From: Lanius collurio | Taxonomy: Eukaryota > Chordata > Aves > Passeriformes > Laniidae | Assembly: GCA_020086605.1 (NCBI GenBank) | Contig: JACBWW010000051.1 | Coordinates: forward strand, 4,440,210 to 4,504,209 | Direction: 5' to 3' | DNA: 64,000 nt | In this document: positions 12,238-24,959 of the stretch, piece after piece | Layout of the letters: every line of letters starts with the position of its first letter | How positions within the stretch are numbered: position 1 is the stretch's first letter | Position numbers and translations under genes: made by a program | Notes under the pieces: generated by a model | Database searches by the model: none | What the model saw: the letters and a program-made list of their open reading frames with translations, nothing else | What the model was told of the DNA's origin: nothing

Positions 12238-13050
12238 GCCATAGAACAACCCAGGCTGCCAGGGACCTCAGGAGGTCTCAAGCTCTGCTCTGCACCTCCA
12301 GGAGTTCTGTCTTTCCTATCCCATCCTCCAGGGAGCTGCAGAAAGCAGTTTGATCTTCCTCCTTCTCTCTTCCAGGATGAACAAACCCAGCTGGGTTTGC
12401 CTCTCCTTGTACCTCAAGCATCCACTGGTGGCTTCTGCTGGACTTGCTCCAATCTACCAATGCTGGTTTTGTCCTAGGAAGCCCCAGACTGGACCCAGTG
12501 TTTCCAGAACAATCTCTGAAGGGCCAAACGAGTGGGATTCCCACTCCCTTGGTGTGCTGCCTGCATCCTTGCTAACCCAGCTGAGGGTGCAGTTCCCCTC
12601 TGCTGTAACACAGCAATGACCCGTGCTCAATTCCTCACTCACCAGCAATCCCATCTCCCTTTCCACAAAGCTGCTTCCTATCAAGCCACTTCCCAGCCCA
12701 GCTGTCCCCTGGCCTGTCCTGGTCCCTTGTGAGGTTATTCCATTAGGACTGTGCACTTGTCTGCCCATTTCTCCACTCCCTCTGAACAGCAGCTGCAGCC
12801 TCTTGGGTGTCAAGTGCTTCCCTCCCCACTGCTTCCTTTGGTGCCATCTGAAAACTTCCTGGGAGTGTGCCCAATTATCCAGGCCGTCAGTACCAGTCCC
12901 TCCAGGATCTCAACAGTGAGGAGTTGCCAAGTGGGCTCTGTACTGCTGATCATCACCCTGAGTGCAACAGTCCAGCCTGTTCTCCAGCTTCCCTCTTTCC
13001 TATTTATTGGGCTCATGTCTCCCCAGCCTGGCTCTAAGGAGAATAAGCAT
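12238..13050 (-). mobile_element. long, old CR1 LINE copy, antisense
   Basis: About 0.8 kb reads, on the minus strand, as a diverged CR1 copy. From low to high coordinate the plus strand shows the reversed 3' block 'ccaggctgccagggacctca', then 'catcctccagggagctgcag', 'caggatgaacaaacccagct', 'actggacccagtgt', 'tgctcaattcctcactcacc', 'ccctttccacaaagctgctt' and 'ggtgccatctgaaaacttcc', in the order expected of the antisense element. These blocks are familiar from older avian CR1 subfamilies. Many substitutions and small gaps show age. It extends further 5' than the other copies in the window. No intact frame remains. Confidence 0.75.
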
Positions 13051-13251
13051 TGAAAGCTCAAGCAAAACCACTTCCAGTATTCCCTTATCCACCCTGCATC
13101 CTCACAGCCAGCTTTCTTGCCTTTCCAGGTAGTCAGGTCCAGCAGGTGTGATGTGACCTTTGTTCTGCTGGGTTCAACCCATCCCTGATAGACATCCTTC
13201 TAGCCAGATCAACAGCTTCACCATTGCACTGGTGCTACTTCTGTAAAAGAT

Positions 13252-13470
13252 TCAGAGAACCATGGAATTACAAAATCATTCAGGTTAGAAAAGACTTCTG
13301 AGACCACTGAGTCCAACCTTTGGCTGAAAACCACATTGTCAGCTAGATCAGTGTGCAGTCCTGTCCTGAACACTGCCAGGAATGGTGACAACCCAGTGCT
13401 TGACAACCCATTCTCTGAAGAAATTGCTCCTGATGTCCAGCTCAACCTCTCTGGCACAGCTCGAGGCTAC
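13252..13470 (-). mobile_element. CR1 LINE 3' part, different subfamily, antisense
   Basis: The plus strand shows reversed blocks 'catggaattacaaaatcatt', 'aggttagaaaagacttctga', 'gagtccaacctttggctg', 'ccaggaatggtgacaaccca' and 'ctgaagaaattgctcctgat'. These belong to the CR1 type whose 3' end reads 'ttggaaaagacctctaagatcat' when reversed, unlike the 'aagggaccttaaagctcat' type at 5256. It sits about 200 bases beyond the old copy at 12238 and in the same orientation. Confidence 0.85.
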
Positions 13471-14745
13471 ATTTCACCCACAGGTTGTGTTGATCCTGCA
13501 GTAGGCATGGTCTGTGCATACCTTCAGAGCTGCTCCTTCATCCAGAGGCTCTAGAGCTCCTTGTCCAAATAGACAGCATGGCAGGAAGACAAAGAAATGT
13601 GAGACCACCAGGGATCATTAATCTGAAGTTGGATGTTACGGTGGTTTAGTTAAGCTGCACTTAGAACAGTTGTGTGGACAGTCCTACTCACATTGGAAAA
13701 AAAAAGCTGAGTTTGTTTTATTCTCGTTTTTTGTGGACATGAGGTAAAGCCAGGATGAGTGGAGGCTACTTGAATTCTGAACAGGAATGTCCACATAGGC
13801 AGTTTAATGAAGTTTAGCTAATCCAATTTGCAAAGGTTAATTCAGATTCATTTTCCTGATTGTCTCTGTGTAGATAAGGCCAAGGTCACTTCCCCAAGGT
13901 GACTGGCTGAGCCAGGCACAGGATCCACACTTCCTTTCACCATTACTTGCCCAGGTTGGTTTGTCCCTCTCCATGTACCCCCTTCATTCTCCACGTACAG
14001 AAGAACACACTTTCCTCCATCAGCATCACTGATCCCTGTCGATCACCATTGCTACAAACCCTTTTTCTGGGTGAAGTGGAACAGGCCCTGCTGTTCCTGG
14101 GGCCACAGCTCACACTGCTGCTTGGAGGTGAATTGTAGCAGACACACAGGAATTGGTGATGCCAAAATCCTTCTCAGGAATCCAGAACAGCCCTGGGATC
14201 TTGCTGGTAGAGGTGGGTGCTTGCAAGCACTCCAGGTGGCTGACAATGCAGATCTCCTAAATCATCCTGATGCTGTTTTTTCTGACTCTTCTGGGCTCTC
14301 ATGTACATAACTACAGCTATGCAGAGTCTCCCAGCAAAAGCAACAGAAACAGTTTAGGAGATGAACGTCCCCTTTACAACCCAGCCAGGTGCAGACTGTG
14401 ATGGGACCTGATGTGGGGGGAAATCTGTCCCACAGTTCTTTCAGCCAGGTTCTAACCTCTGCTTCTCAGCATCTGATGCTGGCCCCTGCAATGCCCCAAA
14501 TGCTCATAAGGGATTGAGATCCAAAGATAGCTTAGAGTATTTAAAAAGATGTATATAATCTAACCAAAACTGAAGAGCTGCCTTAGCCTTAACTGAAAAC
14601 TTTCCCAAAGGAGTTACAACCCTAGAACAAGGAGCTTACACCTCCTAGTACATGATGAATGGGTGCAGGAGCTATTCTGAACAGCAGGCAATAGTGAATG
14701 GTTACATTTCCTTGGCCAGGATGAGAAAGCTTTAAGTAACTAATT
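13471..14745. other. unique non-coding DNA, no feature seen
   Basis: No repeat or exon was recognised. The part from 14500 to 14745 is AT-rich. Confidence 0.4.
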
Positions 14746-14760
14746 AAAAAAAAAAAAAAA
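14746..14760. repeat. poly(A) run, 15 bases
   Basis: Homopolymer following TAACTAATT. No retrocopy body or duplicated target site was seen upstream. Confidence 0.85.
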
Positions 14761-17700
14761 TCAATAGAAAGTCTTTTCCCACGATCTTTTGCCATGAGTC
14801 CTTGGCAATAATTTCAGTGCTCACTTCAAAGAACTGAGGTCTCTTTTCTGGGCCTCTTTCTACCATGGCAAAGGAGTTTACAAAGAGAAGTTGCTTGAGC
14901 CCAGTAGCTGGCTGTTAGCTTGTTGTTCTGTTTCAGGGAGGACTTGCAGTCCCCAAATGCCTGTGATCAGGGGTCCCTGCAAGGGTTGTCCTGTAACCAT
15001 GATGTGTGTCCACATCTCTGGCCTGTTGCCATCATTAGAAGAAAATTTCATGTCATCTGGACTTCCTCAAGGGGTCATTTCCAATATTTCCCCACTTGCC
15101 TGCTCAGCTCCTCATCTTCTTCCCCACCACTGCAGCTTCTCTCTTAGACCTGAAGTGCCCTGAACTGTCCAGGGCTTGGTCCCTGCTGCAGGGACTTGAG
15201 TTGGGAAGTGAAGAACAAGACAAGGAGTAGAGGGCACAGAGAGCTGGGAGTGTGCAGGAAGCAAGGGTAAGTTTTCTGCCAGCAGTGGTGAGAAGTGCTC
15301 TCCATCTTGCACTGTCACTGTTGCCTTTCCCTCCACAGTCTATGGCACAGCTGAGACATCACCCAGTAGAACGCAATCTGTGCTTCCCACATCTGCAGAG
15401 CAGTTTCAAGAGGTCTGTCAAGGAGAGTGCTGAAGGTGTGATGTCCTCCCTGTCCAGGAGGATCTGCCCATAGCTTGCTACTGCATCTAATTCGCTCAAG
15501 ATTTTGCCTCATTTCAGCTAAATTTTAATTCCTCTTGGGCAAGTGGGAATGTTCCTTCTTCCTGGTCTGGTTGGGCTGCTTCAAGTTAAGGCAAAGCCCA
15601 AATCTACCCTAGAATTACTAAGAAGGGACCTGGCTGCTTCCTCTCCCCTTCCATCACTGGTCTGCTGCTGCATTTTGCTGCTCTCACCCTTTTCAGGAGG
15701 AAATCCCCTGGGGGCACCAGGGCAGCAGAGCAGGTGTGCTGTGGGGTCTGTGCTGCACAGATCACAGAAGGACACATCTTTCCAAGTGGGAAAGGCCATC
15801 TTCCACAGCCAGCTCCCAGTATCCCTGCCTCATCTTCCCAGCCTGACAGGGTGGTAACAAGTCTGAGACGGAGCCTGAGCTTGTACCTCAATATCTGCAA
15901 GAAAATCTTCACTACTATTACTCTCACTGGCCCAAGAAACATTAAAGGCAACCTCCAACTCTTCCTTTCCCTCCCTCCCAGCAGTCTATTCCTTTTAGTG
16001 CAGAGCCAGAACAAAACCCACAAAAACGAGTTGATACTACTTTCTACTATTTTTACTATTTCTGCTACTCTTCTTTCCAAAAGCTTTTTGAGACAAAACA
16101 GGCAATTGGGAATCAGATCCTCAAGGAGGTGAACTTACCTTCACTGTGGAAAGATGGCTTTGAGCCACATCAGACCATTTCTGCTTGGTGAAGAGAAAGT
16201 CAGTCACATTGCCCTAAGTGATTCATGTGTGATTTGCAGCTCCGTATTCTGGTCTGAGTTTCTCATGTTACCCCATGAAGCAGGATTTAATTTCTTCTTG
16301 TAGCCCTAAAAGGCTGCCACAAGGCAGTGGGGCTGTCTGCAGCTGCAGAGCATCTAAAGAGCATGCACAGAAGAGATCATAGAGCAAATAAGTGTAATTT
16401 TTTTACTTAATACAGGCTAAGGAGCAGCTCTAAAGACAACCCTTCATTAGTGTCTGAACTGCTGGTCCTTTCTGTTTTGAACTAAAACATCAGACAACAT
16501 TTAGGTTCCTAAAATATTATTTTTTTAATAGGAGGGAAAGATATTAGTAGCCTTGGGTCTATTGGGTCAATCATATTTATTATGACTTATACAAGATCCT
16601 ACTTCTTGAGTATAGACTCAAAACCCAGGATGCAGTTTAGGTACCCATTGCTCCCCAGAACCTGTCCTACGTGTTCAGTCTCTTCCCAAAGACTGTAACC
16701 CTCAGCTCCTTCCCATGGCCATAAGAGACTGCCTCATTTTCGGGATTTTCTTGGTCACTTGCAGTGGTAATTCCCCCTGACAATGTAATAATCCTTGTGT
16801 TTGCTGCTGAGCTCCCTGGGTAGGTTTCTCACCGTGCTGTCAGTCCTGGGTGGGGGGCTCTGATGTCTTCTCCTGTTGCTGCACTAAGGTGCCCCTTCCA
16901 CTGACCTGGGATGGGTCAGTGAGGGTCTGTAAATTGCAGCCTACCTGATGGAAATTAATAATATGTTCTATGGTAAAAATATCCCCTTCCAGGATACCCC
17001 ATGCAATAGGGAATATCAATTCTTTAACTCCCATTGGGAAAGCAGTGATGCTCAAAGGATTGTGAGGAGTGAGCATCACTTCCCATTATCTAAAAGGATG
17101 GGAGGTTTGTGGCTGAAATGTTGAATGAGAAGGTCTGGGGTCTATTCTAGACCAAATGTGGCCTTTAAGAGGGCTGGGATTTTTCAGAAGTGCTCATCAC
17201 TGCTCCAGCTCTTCTGTGAATGAACCCTCCTCTGATCATAACCAAGAAACAACCCTGTGTGCTTCTGATTGCTGCCTTTAAAATGGATCAGGCTCTTCTG
17301 AGCTGCTTCAACACACCCTGTCTGTGCTGCTCAGCCATGGAGTCAATCAGCACCTCTGAAAAGCCCAGGTAGGAACAAGAGCTGCTGCAGTGCCTGACCA
17401 GGGCAGCTGGCAGGAGATCTCTTGGGACTGAGTTCCAGTGCTTTGGAGGTGCTGGAGCCAAGAGCAGCTGCTTCCCAGCACGGGGCCCATGACACACAAT
17501 TAAACAGTGGTAGGGCCAAGAGGTGGGGATTTCTCCCACCCAGAGGAGACCCTCAGGCTCACAGGGTCTAGGGGTGGTTTGTCCACTGTAGGATTGGGAA
17601 TACCTGGGATGTCACATGGGATCTCCTGTACCAGGGAGCTCTCTGCTTTCAGGGACTGGACACCCTCTCAGAGAAACTCAGGACTCCCCAAGCTTAGGTT

Positions 17701-19559
17701 GTCCCAGTGTTCAGTTATCTTGCCAGTGCCAGACCTGTGAGAGGTTCACACTCCCAGGACACCCAAAACAGGTCCTTGGAGTTATCCAGTGGCCTGTGGG
17801 ACGTGAGGCTGGGCTCGGTTCTTCAGGAGAATTTTGATTTTTCCAGTTGCTCACTGCTGTTCTCCCCTGGCAAATGGATTGGGCCTGCTTGCTGCAGAAC
17901 GTTTGTGTGCTGTGTTCACTTGCTGCATTGTCCTGCCCCGGAGCTGCAGGCGGTTCAGCAGGAGACCGAGTTCTCTCAGTGCCAGCTGCAGCCCTCAGTC
18001 CATGCACGCACCGGTCCCTGCCAGATTGCACTCAGAGTACAAAGGAGAAGAAAGAAACTGGCTCCTTGGCTGGTGTTTGTGTAGCTTACAAAGCCTCTTT
18101 TGCAGAGTTTCTGATCCCAGTTGGCCAGGGCTGCTGAGCTGTCCCAGTGCTGCTCTGCTGCAGAGCCCGTGCAGAGCAAAGCAGAGGGAGGGTGAGTGGG
18201 ATCTCTCCTTGAGAGAGAATGGGGACACTGGCACCTCAGCACCCTCACCAAGGAGTACCTGGGCTGCAATCTGCCTGTCTAGCCAGGGATACATCTCTGC
18301 TGGCCCACACTGGAAAGGCCTGTAGGCCACCAGGGGCAGGGAGATGTGCCATGCTCTGTACCTGTCATGGATGTAAAAGCTGAGGGAGACTGCCCTTCAA
18401 ATCTTGCATGGGTCCCTGTGCCTGGGACCCCAGACTGTACCCCTGCACCCCACAGCCCCTTGGGCATGGCCACAGCCACCCCTGCAGATGCCAGCATTCC
18501 TGGCAGCTCTCCAGAGGAGGGACACAACTGGGTCATGGGAAGTGATGGCTGCGACTGTGCACACACATGAGGCTGCTGATGCACCAGTGCCTGTCTTCCT
18601 CAGTTCTGCTTTTGGTCACTGATGATGCAAAAGATGGTTTTCCATGACATTTTTGGGGTGCTTCTGTTGGACAATATTTTGCTTTGGGCTGCCAGGGATT
18701 GTGGCTGATCTTCTACCTGGTCTTTGTCTGCGGGTGAGGCTGTGAGCTCCTGGACATGGAGACAGCCCCCGTGAGGGGCAGTGCTGTCACACCACCCCCA
18801 TCCGGGGCATTCTGCTTGGTGGGCTTTGAATTTTGACCTTGTCTGCTGTGGGGAGGGGACTACTGGACTTTGTAGCGTAACTGTCTCCTCACAAGTGAAA
18901 GCTGCTGGTCCCTGAGGGAAGAAAAAGGAAAATCCTTCTGATATGAGGGGGAAAGGCCAGTGTTATTTACTTTACAGCTCTGAGGAGGTAAACAGGGTGG
19001 CAGAGCCCAGGACAATTAAAATATTGACTGAGCATGGATGACATCTCAGAGATGGGCCTTTTCTAAATTTAAAGCCTGCAGACAAGGAAACAAACTGACA
19101 CCATGTGAGATTTTGGAAATACTGCTGAAGAGAGGCCTCCCACTTGGTGGCTCCAGTACAAACCAAGGCAGGGCTGCCCAGTTTGGTCTCATGGCTGCTC
19201 AGGATGGTTGGCTTCCCTGCCAGAGGTTTGTGCTGTGCCCCCCAGCAAGCCGCTCGAGTAGAAATGCACAGTCTGCTTCTCTCTTCTGAGGCTGCCCTTA
19301 CACACAGCCCAGGATCTCTGCACCCCCTCGTCACTGGGTACCCCAGGAATATAGATGGCCTGGAGGGAGCAGGGCTAACCTCCATGGACTGCTCACTGAA
19401 TGTCATCCTCTGTCCTCCCTTGGGTTAAATACTGTTGCTGATGTGCTCTGCAGCCACTGAAATCACCAGGGGATGTGCTGCGGGTTTTAGCATCAGGCTG
19501 TGCTCCTCGAGGGGAGCTGCCCCTGCCTATTGAGACGGGGGATGTGAGGGTGGACACCC
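14761..19559. other. about 4.8 kb of unique non-coding DNA
   Basis: No transposon was recognised. Isolated splice-like words occur, for example a pyrimidine tract with CAG at 15319-15339 and a donor-like AAGGTAAG on the minus strand near 16131-16137, but none bounds a convincing coding exon. Open frames up to about 160 codons at 15.6-16.1 kb and 17.8-18.3 kb overlap on both strands and have no motif. Confidence 0.35.
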
Positions 19560-20560
19560 TCACAGTGAGGTGGGGACAGCATTAATGCGGACTTTGGGGC
19601 TGCCTGTCCCTCCTCCTGCCGAGGAACGCAGGGCAGGGAGCCTGCCAGCCCGCTGTCTGCAGGGACGGGAGCAGGAGGGGGAATGGGGACGATGATTCCT
19701 GCTGCTGGCAGCGCTCTCGGTCCTGGGAGAGACCCCAGTGCGGAGTCCAAGGAGCCCCGCGCCCGAGGGGGAGATGCAGACCCCACCGGCTGTCTCCCGT
19801 GGGTGGGAGGGAGGGAGGGCTGCGCTGGCCGCCCGGGAGGAAATCCACCTCGGGGAAGGATGCTGCGGAGGGAGGAGACGCTCCGGCACAGCGCTGACAG
19901 GGCGAAGCTGCTGGCAGGCAGCTGTCTCCAGGGTGGCTGCAGCACTGCAGCATCAATTAACCTTTGGGGAACTTCTGCCAGTGCCGCTCAGGCGTAGCCG
20001 CGGCTCCGCCGTGCCGAGCGATGGGGCGCGAACCTGCCGCGGTGGAAGGCTGCAGCCAGACTACAAAAGCCCGACCGGGAGCCAGCCACCTGAGCCGAAG
20101 TGCCTCTGTCTCGCTCACCAGCCTGCGCTAAGTGCTTTTATCTCCTCTCCTTGTGTTTACGAGGGTGGCTTTCTCCTTCGCGCGGTGGCGGTGCCGCGGA
20201 ATGCTAATGGAGAGCGAGCGGCGGCTGCCCTCCGCAGTCCTTGGCAAGCAATTTCCTCGGGGCCAGGCCCCCGGCCCCTCTGGCTCTGCAGGGAGAGTGT
20301 GACCCTCATCCCGCAGCCCTGCCTGTATCCCTCGCCAGCACCGTGCCTGCCCTGGCACCCACCCAGCTCCGTGGGGCAGTGCCAAAATAGCCATACCCCA
20401 GCAGCCAGAGGGACCTTGGGGGACCGGAGCCCTTGCTGGCTCTGTAGCACAGATGCTCCCGCACTGCAGAGGCCGTGCCGGTGGAGAGGGGGCTCTCGGC
20501 ACGGGGTTTTGGCCCCCCAGGCACTGGTGAGTTCATGGCTCCTGCAGCTCCCTCCTGATC
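19560..20560. promoter_or_regulatory. CpG-rich block, candidate CpG-island promoter
   Basis: CpG dinucleotides are much denser here than in the flanks, with clusters at 19740-19890, 19990-20060 and 20170-20290. A GTGAGT splice-donor word follows CACTG at 20521-20532, which would end a first exon transcribed left to right. One frame is open from about 19738 to 20586, but its arginine/serine/proline-rich product has no recognisable domain and the base composition explains the lack of stops. It could be a first exon of an unrecognised transcript or simply GC-rich DNA. Confidence 0.4.
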
Positions 20561-20599
20561 CCGGCTCCTGCAGCTCCATCCCATGAGCTCTGCGCTCTG

Positions 20600-22025
20600 A
20601 GTGTTCCTCAGGCATCTCTGGCCGTCTGGGAAGTCCAGACTGGGAGGTTATTGGGCAAAATGAGAGGCAGAGGAATAGAAAATAACAGCAAGGTTATTTT
20701 AGAAAGAGCAGCAGTACCAGGGAGGTGTCCTACAGGGAGGAGTCTGGTCAGGCTCATCCATAAATCATACTCCTGTGCATGACCTCTTCTTGGCCACTGA
20801 GCTCTGCTCTTCAGAGAGCAAGAGACTCCTTGGCCAAAGCCCTCTGAAGCAGTCAGGCATCAAACTCCTGGAAATGCGGGATAAAAAACATGAGCTTCAT
20901 CCCAGCCTGATGCAATGACTCTGCTGTCAGTGCTCGGGGCACCAGGGAACAGCCAGGGTTAGCCCAGGCACCTCTGGCACATGCTGCTGTCATTGTGGAG
21001 TCTGTGGCCACGATGTGCCACACTTCCCATGGCTGCCCCCAGCCAGGCAGGACTCACCATGAAAGAGACTGACTCCTTCATGACCAGGGAGACCGTAAGG
21101 AATCAGGGCTTTGGGGTGGTGCTGTGGCAAGATCACCTGGATCTCATCATCTTTCCCAAGGGCAGCCTCTCCGTGAGCTCTCAGCTGAGCCAGGGGCGGC
21201 GTTGCCAGCACTCCCCCAGCCCGTGCCTCCGCCGCCTGTTTCCCTGCACGCAGCTTTCCCTACACGCTCCAAGGGAGCCATTTCCACGCTGCAGGGGAGC
21301 TGCAGGCAGAGGAGCCAAGAGGCAGCAGCAGCACCTGGCTCCCTCCACGTGCCCAGCCTGGAGACAACTTCACAGCCCCTGCCTGCGCCCAGGCCCTGCC
21401 CGGCGCCTGCCCGCGTGTGTTCCGTCACGGGAAGGGCCACGTTGGCCACTTTTCCTATGATCTCACCCTGGCCAGAGCTGTGAGTCATTGGAAACCTGGT
21501 CCCTCTGGGGCTGAGCCAGAGCTGGCCAAAGTGATGGAAAGACCACCAAGGCCTTTGGGACCAGTCTGAGCTCCACTGCTGCTGCAGCCCTCGCGGTGGG
21601 GGACAGCATGTGAGGGCAGGAGCGGGGCTGGGACCAGCTTTGTGGGGAGCACCAGGGGTGCTCTTCTGCATCCCTGAGCCACCAGCAGTGATGCTGCCTC
21701 CTTGGCGAGCTCCCATTGCAGTGGGGTGGAGATCCAGCCCTGGCCCCAGCGTGTGCCATCCTTGGCACCCCCTCTCTTGCCAGATGGTGATTTATGAATC
21801 AGCTTTTAGGGAAGGTGGGGAGCAGCAGGGCAGCTGTGTTGCTGTGTGAGTCTGCCACAAGGTGGTTTCCAGTTAGGACAGCTCATTTCTTCCATGTCAT
21901 CTGAAGACATGAGCTGGAAATATCCCCACCCGTCCTTTGTAAGGGACACCCATGGCAAGGCTTCCCCAAGGTGGGGCTGGGCTTTTGCTATCCCATAATT
22001 GCTCATGCTGTGGAGGTGTTTTCTG
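20600..22025. other. unique non-coding DNA, partly CpG-rich
   Basis: A second, smaller CpG-containing patch lies at about 21190-21430. Long frames on both strands (for example 21147-21716 minus) are composition-driven and carry no motif. No repeat was recognised. Confidence 0.35.
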
Positions 22026-22110
22026 TGTGCCTGCTAATTAGCAGATGAAAAGAGAGCTCATTTACTGGCAGTAGCAAGGAAAAGTCAAATCTATCTCTCA
22101 GTACAGCTCC
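22026..22110. promoter_or_regulatory. candidate enhancer with a 14-bp palindrome
   Basis: A perfect palindrome, CTGCTAATTAGCAG, lies at 22031-22044. TAATTA cores in inverted arrangement are classic sites for paired-class homeodomain dimers. The surroundings (GAGCTCATTTACTGGCAG, AAATCTATCTC) are AT-richer than the flanks. Function is inferred from motif form only. Confidence 0.3.
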
Positions 22111-23045
22111 ACTCCTGGAGATTTCCCCCTCTGCCTCATGAGTTAGGTGATGCTGGTTATTCCAGAGACTCCCACATCCTTGCTACTGCCCTGCAGGGAA
22201 TCTCTTCTTCCCAAGACTCCTGGTGCTTGTATGACAGTGGGAGTCTGCCTTCAAGGAGGTACCTGTCAGACTGAGAGCTACCCCGAAACCTCACCTCGCC
22301 CACCAGTGAAAACACTACAGGAGGATTGTCACCTTAACTATCAGAGTTGTCATCTATAGGGAAAACCAACTGGTTTCCACCAAGTTTCAAGTCCAGCTGA
22401 AGGTGGGAGGTGAAGGACAAGAACAGGAGGAGGCAGAAATAGCGGAGCCTCAAACACAACGAGAGCAGCTTGGTTGTCTTCTTCTGCTCTCTTCCTGTAA
22501 GGCATCTGCATGGGCCTGTACAGAGTGTTTTTCTCGAGCTCCTGTTCTCATTAAAATGTCAGTGGGCCCACCAATGCCTGGATCTTGTTGGGGTTGTTCC
22601 TCTGTGTCTGTATTCTAAGCAGTGGATAAACCCTCCTCGTCCTAAACCAGCCTGAACATCTACCATTACTGCTGGGAACTGCAGTGCTTTTCCTGCATGG
22701 TGAAGAGCACTGAAATCCCCCCAAATCTCTCTCCATCCTGGTGTTTCAGAGTGCTCTGACAGCATCGTGGGTGTCTGATCACTGGTGACATGGAGCCTGG
22801 CACAGCCATGGACAGAGCCTGTGTGCTGACTGATTTAAGCTCCTCTAGGATGATGTGGTATGATATCATCCTTATTTCCTACTGCTGTCACACATGTTGG
22901 GTTTAGTCTAAGCAGAAACTGAATTCCCAGAGAGCAGTATATCTTGTAAAAATTAAGCTTAGCTAAATGCTTGTCATTGCAGGTTTATTAATGCTGAATA
23001 CAAGCAATAATTGCTTCAGCTTCTCAGGAACTTGGTACAACTTCA
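22111..23045. other. unique non-coding DNA with a small inverted repeat
   Basis: Arms AGGATGAT (22847-22854) and ATCATCCT (22865-22872) could form a small hairpin with a 10-base loop. It is too short to suggest an RNA gene. Nothing else was recognised. Confidence 0.35.
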
Positions 23046-23063
23046 TGTGTGTGTGTGTGTGTG
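23046..23063. repeat. (TG)9 microsatellite
   Basis: Nine uninterrupted TG units. This is an ordinary dinucleotide microsatellite. Confidence 0.9.
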
Positions 23064-24959
23064 GCTTTACCTGTCAGCTCAGGCTGCTTCTTAGTCTGTG
23101 TCCCACAACTACACATCAGCAGGTCCCTCAGCCACCCCTCTGGGATAACTAGATATTTGCAGTTTATCCCAGAAATTCATGGTGACACACATGCCATGGC
23201 TCTGGAAGTCTGCAGATGGTTCTTGTGCTGGACACTATGGTTGCATTTAGTGGTATTTTGCCACAATAGACTGAGAGTTGGAAAGTTGCCTTTAAAATCT
23301 GGAGCAGCTTCTTAAAGCCCTGGAAAGGGATGTTTTAAGAACCTCCTCTTCTTAATCTGTGGTCTGTTACAGATCCTCCATCTCTCCTTGTCCTCCCAGT
23401 TCTGACTCTAACACTTGTGTTCCAGAGATGTTCACCAACACAGAGTCACAGGCAGGGCTGCTTGGAGAGCATAAACTCCATTGCAGAGGCAGGTGAAGGT
23501 TCCTGTCTGAGAAAAACAGAGCTGGTCCAGCCTGCAGTGGCCGTTGTGGTGCTACAGGAAAAATCTGAGAGGTGTATTTTTAGTTTTTGAAGGATTTCCA
23601 TAAATGGCTCATTATCTTCATGGAGGCAGCAGTGATGTTGTCAAACACACTCTGCATGCCTACTCTGTTTTGCAAAGAGCAAAACCATGTAACAACAAAT
23701 TAAAGCACAGACCAGTGGCTTTTTCACGACCAGTGGACACCAGTTTGACCCTTTCAATACTTAAATAGTGGGTCTTAATTTTCTAGTTTAAAACCACTGG
23801 AGTGTCAAAAGTGCCACAGTGCTAGTCTGGGTCCAGATGCTGTCACAGCAGATGTCCTGGGCCTGGAGCTGTCACTTCTCTACTAAATGTCCCACTGTCA
23901 GTTTTGCCACGTTACAGGGCACAGTCCTTGAGATGTTGTGGTGACATGACACACTTTGACTGGTTTTAGCTATGACTCTCCTTTGCTTGGCTCTTTAAAG
24001 TTCTCCCTTACAACTTGCCAGCTATGGAAAGAGCTCTTTTTACTCTTGTTTTGACAGTGGAATGGATGCCAGTTTTGGGGAAACACTATAAATATCCCTG
24101 AGTCTGTGATCTCTGGTGTTAGTATTTCCTGGCAGTGCTTTCAAGAGGATCTGATTGATAAGCACTCAACACAATGGTGAGTCCTGACACATTTTTAACT
24201 GTTCACAGATGTGGCAGATAACCTTGTCCCATCATCTTTCGATGCCAGGTTGAGGGCTGGACATAGTTTATTGATAGCCCCGACTCCATCAAGGTCCACT
24301 GTATCAGTGAGTCACAACTCAGCCAAGTGCTCACTTCATTTCCAAGACACTTTAAAAGATTATCCTCACAGTTTCATCTATTTATTATTTTTAGGATGGG
24401 CTGGAGGATGACAATGTTTTGGTTTCTTATAAGTCACTTTCTAGATTCTTACAGATAATTAAAGAGCATAAAGCTCTGTTTGTATAGGAAAAATTACTTG
24501 GGTTTTGTGCAAGTGATCTTTTGGGATATTTGATGTGAAATGGCTTGTTAGAAAATCGTCCAGTTTGTCCAGTTTATTCCATTTCATGAGCATTTGTCAC
24601 AAAATCTTTGTCATGTTTCTGGCTAACACCTCCAATTATCATTGAATTTTCTTCCGCTGTGGTGAGTGACCTGCAAATCCACAGATGTTCCTCAGTAACA
24701 TCAATGAAGCCACTTCTGTGACCAGGTTCTGCATTACCCCAGCTCCCTGATGCTGAGTTGTTGGATTTTCCCTTCATGGTGCCTGGCTTCAGACAGAGCA
24801 GGATCTGCCCTTGGTGTCTGTATTTGAAACCTGATCAGAAATGCTCAGTCACCAACAGTCCCCTCCTCGTACTCCTCAGTGCACTCCAGAGCATTGTAAT
24901 GGCTTAAGATGATGAATACTATGCAGACAACACACCCAGCTGTCCAAGCAGACAGTCAG
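23064..24959. other. unique, moderately AT-rich non-coding DNA
   Basis: No repeats or exons were recognised. Enhancer-like words are scattered, for example CTATAAATATCC at about 24088 (close to a MEF2 or TATA site) and TTATTATTTTTAGG near 24382. Confidence 0.3.

Noticed and set aside
19738..20586. Open frame of about 282 codons on the plus strand
   Set aside because: Explained by high GC content and lack of AT-rich stop codons. It crosses a splice-donor word and has no domain.
22847..22872. Hairpin as a possible microRNA precursor
   Set aside because: The arms are only eight bases long, far short of a precursor stem.
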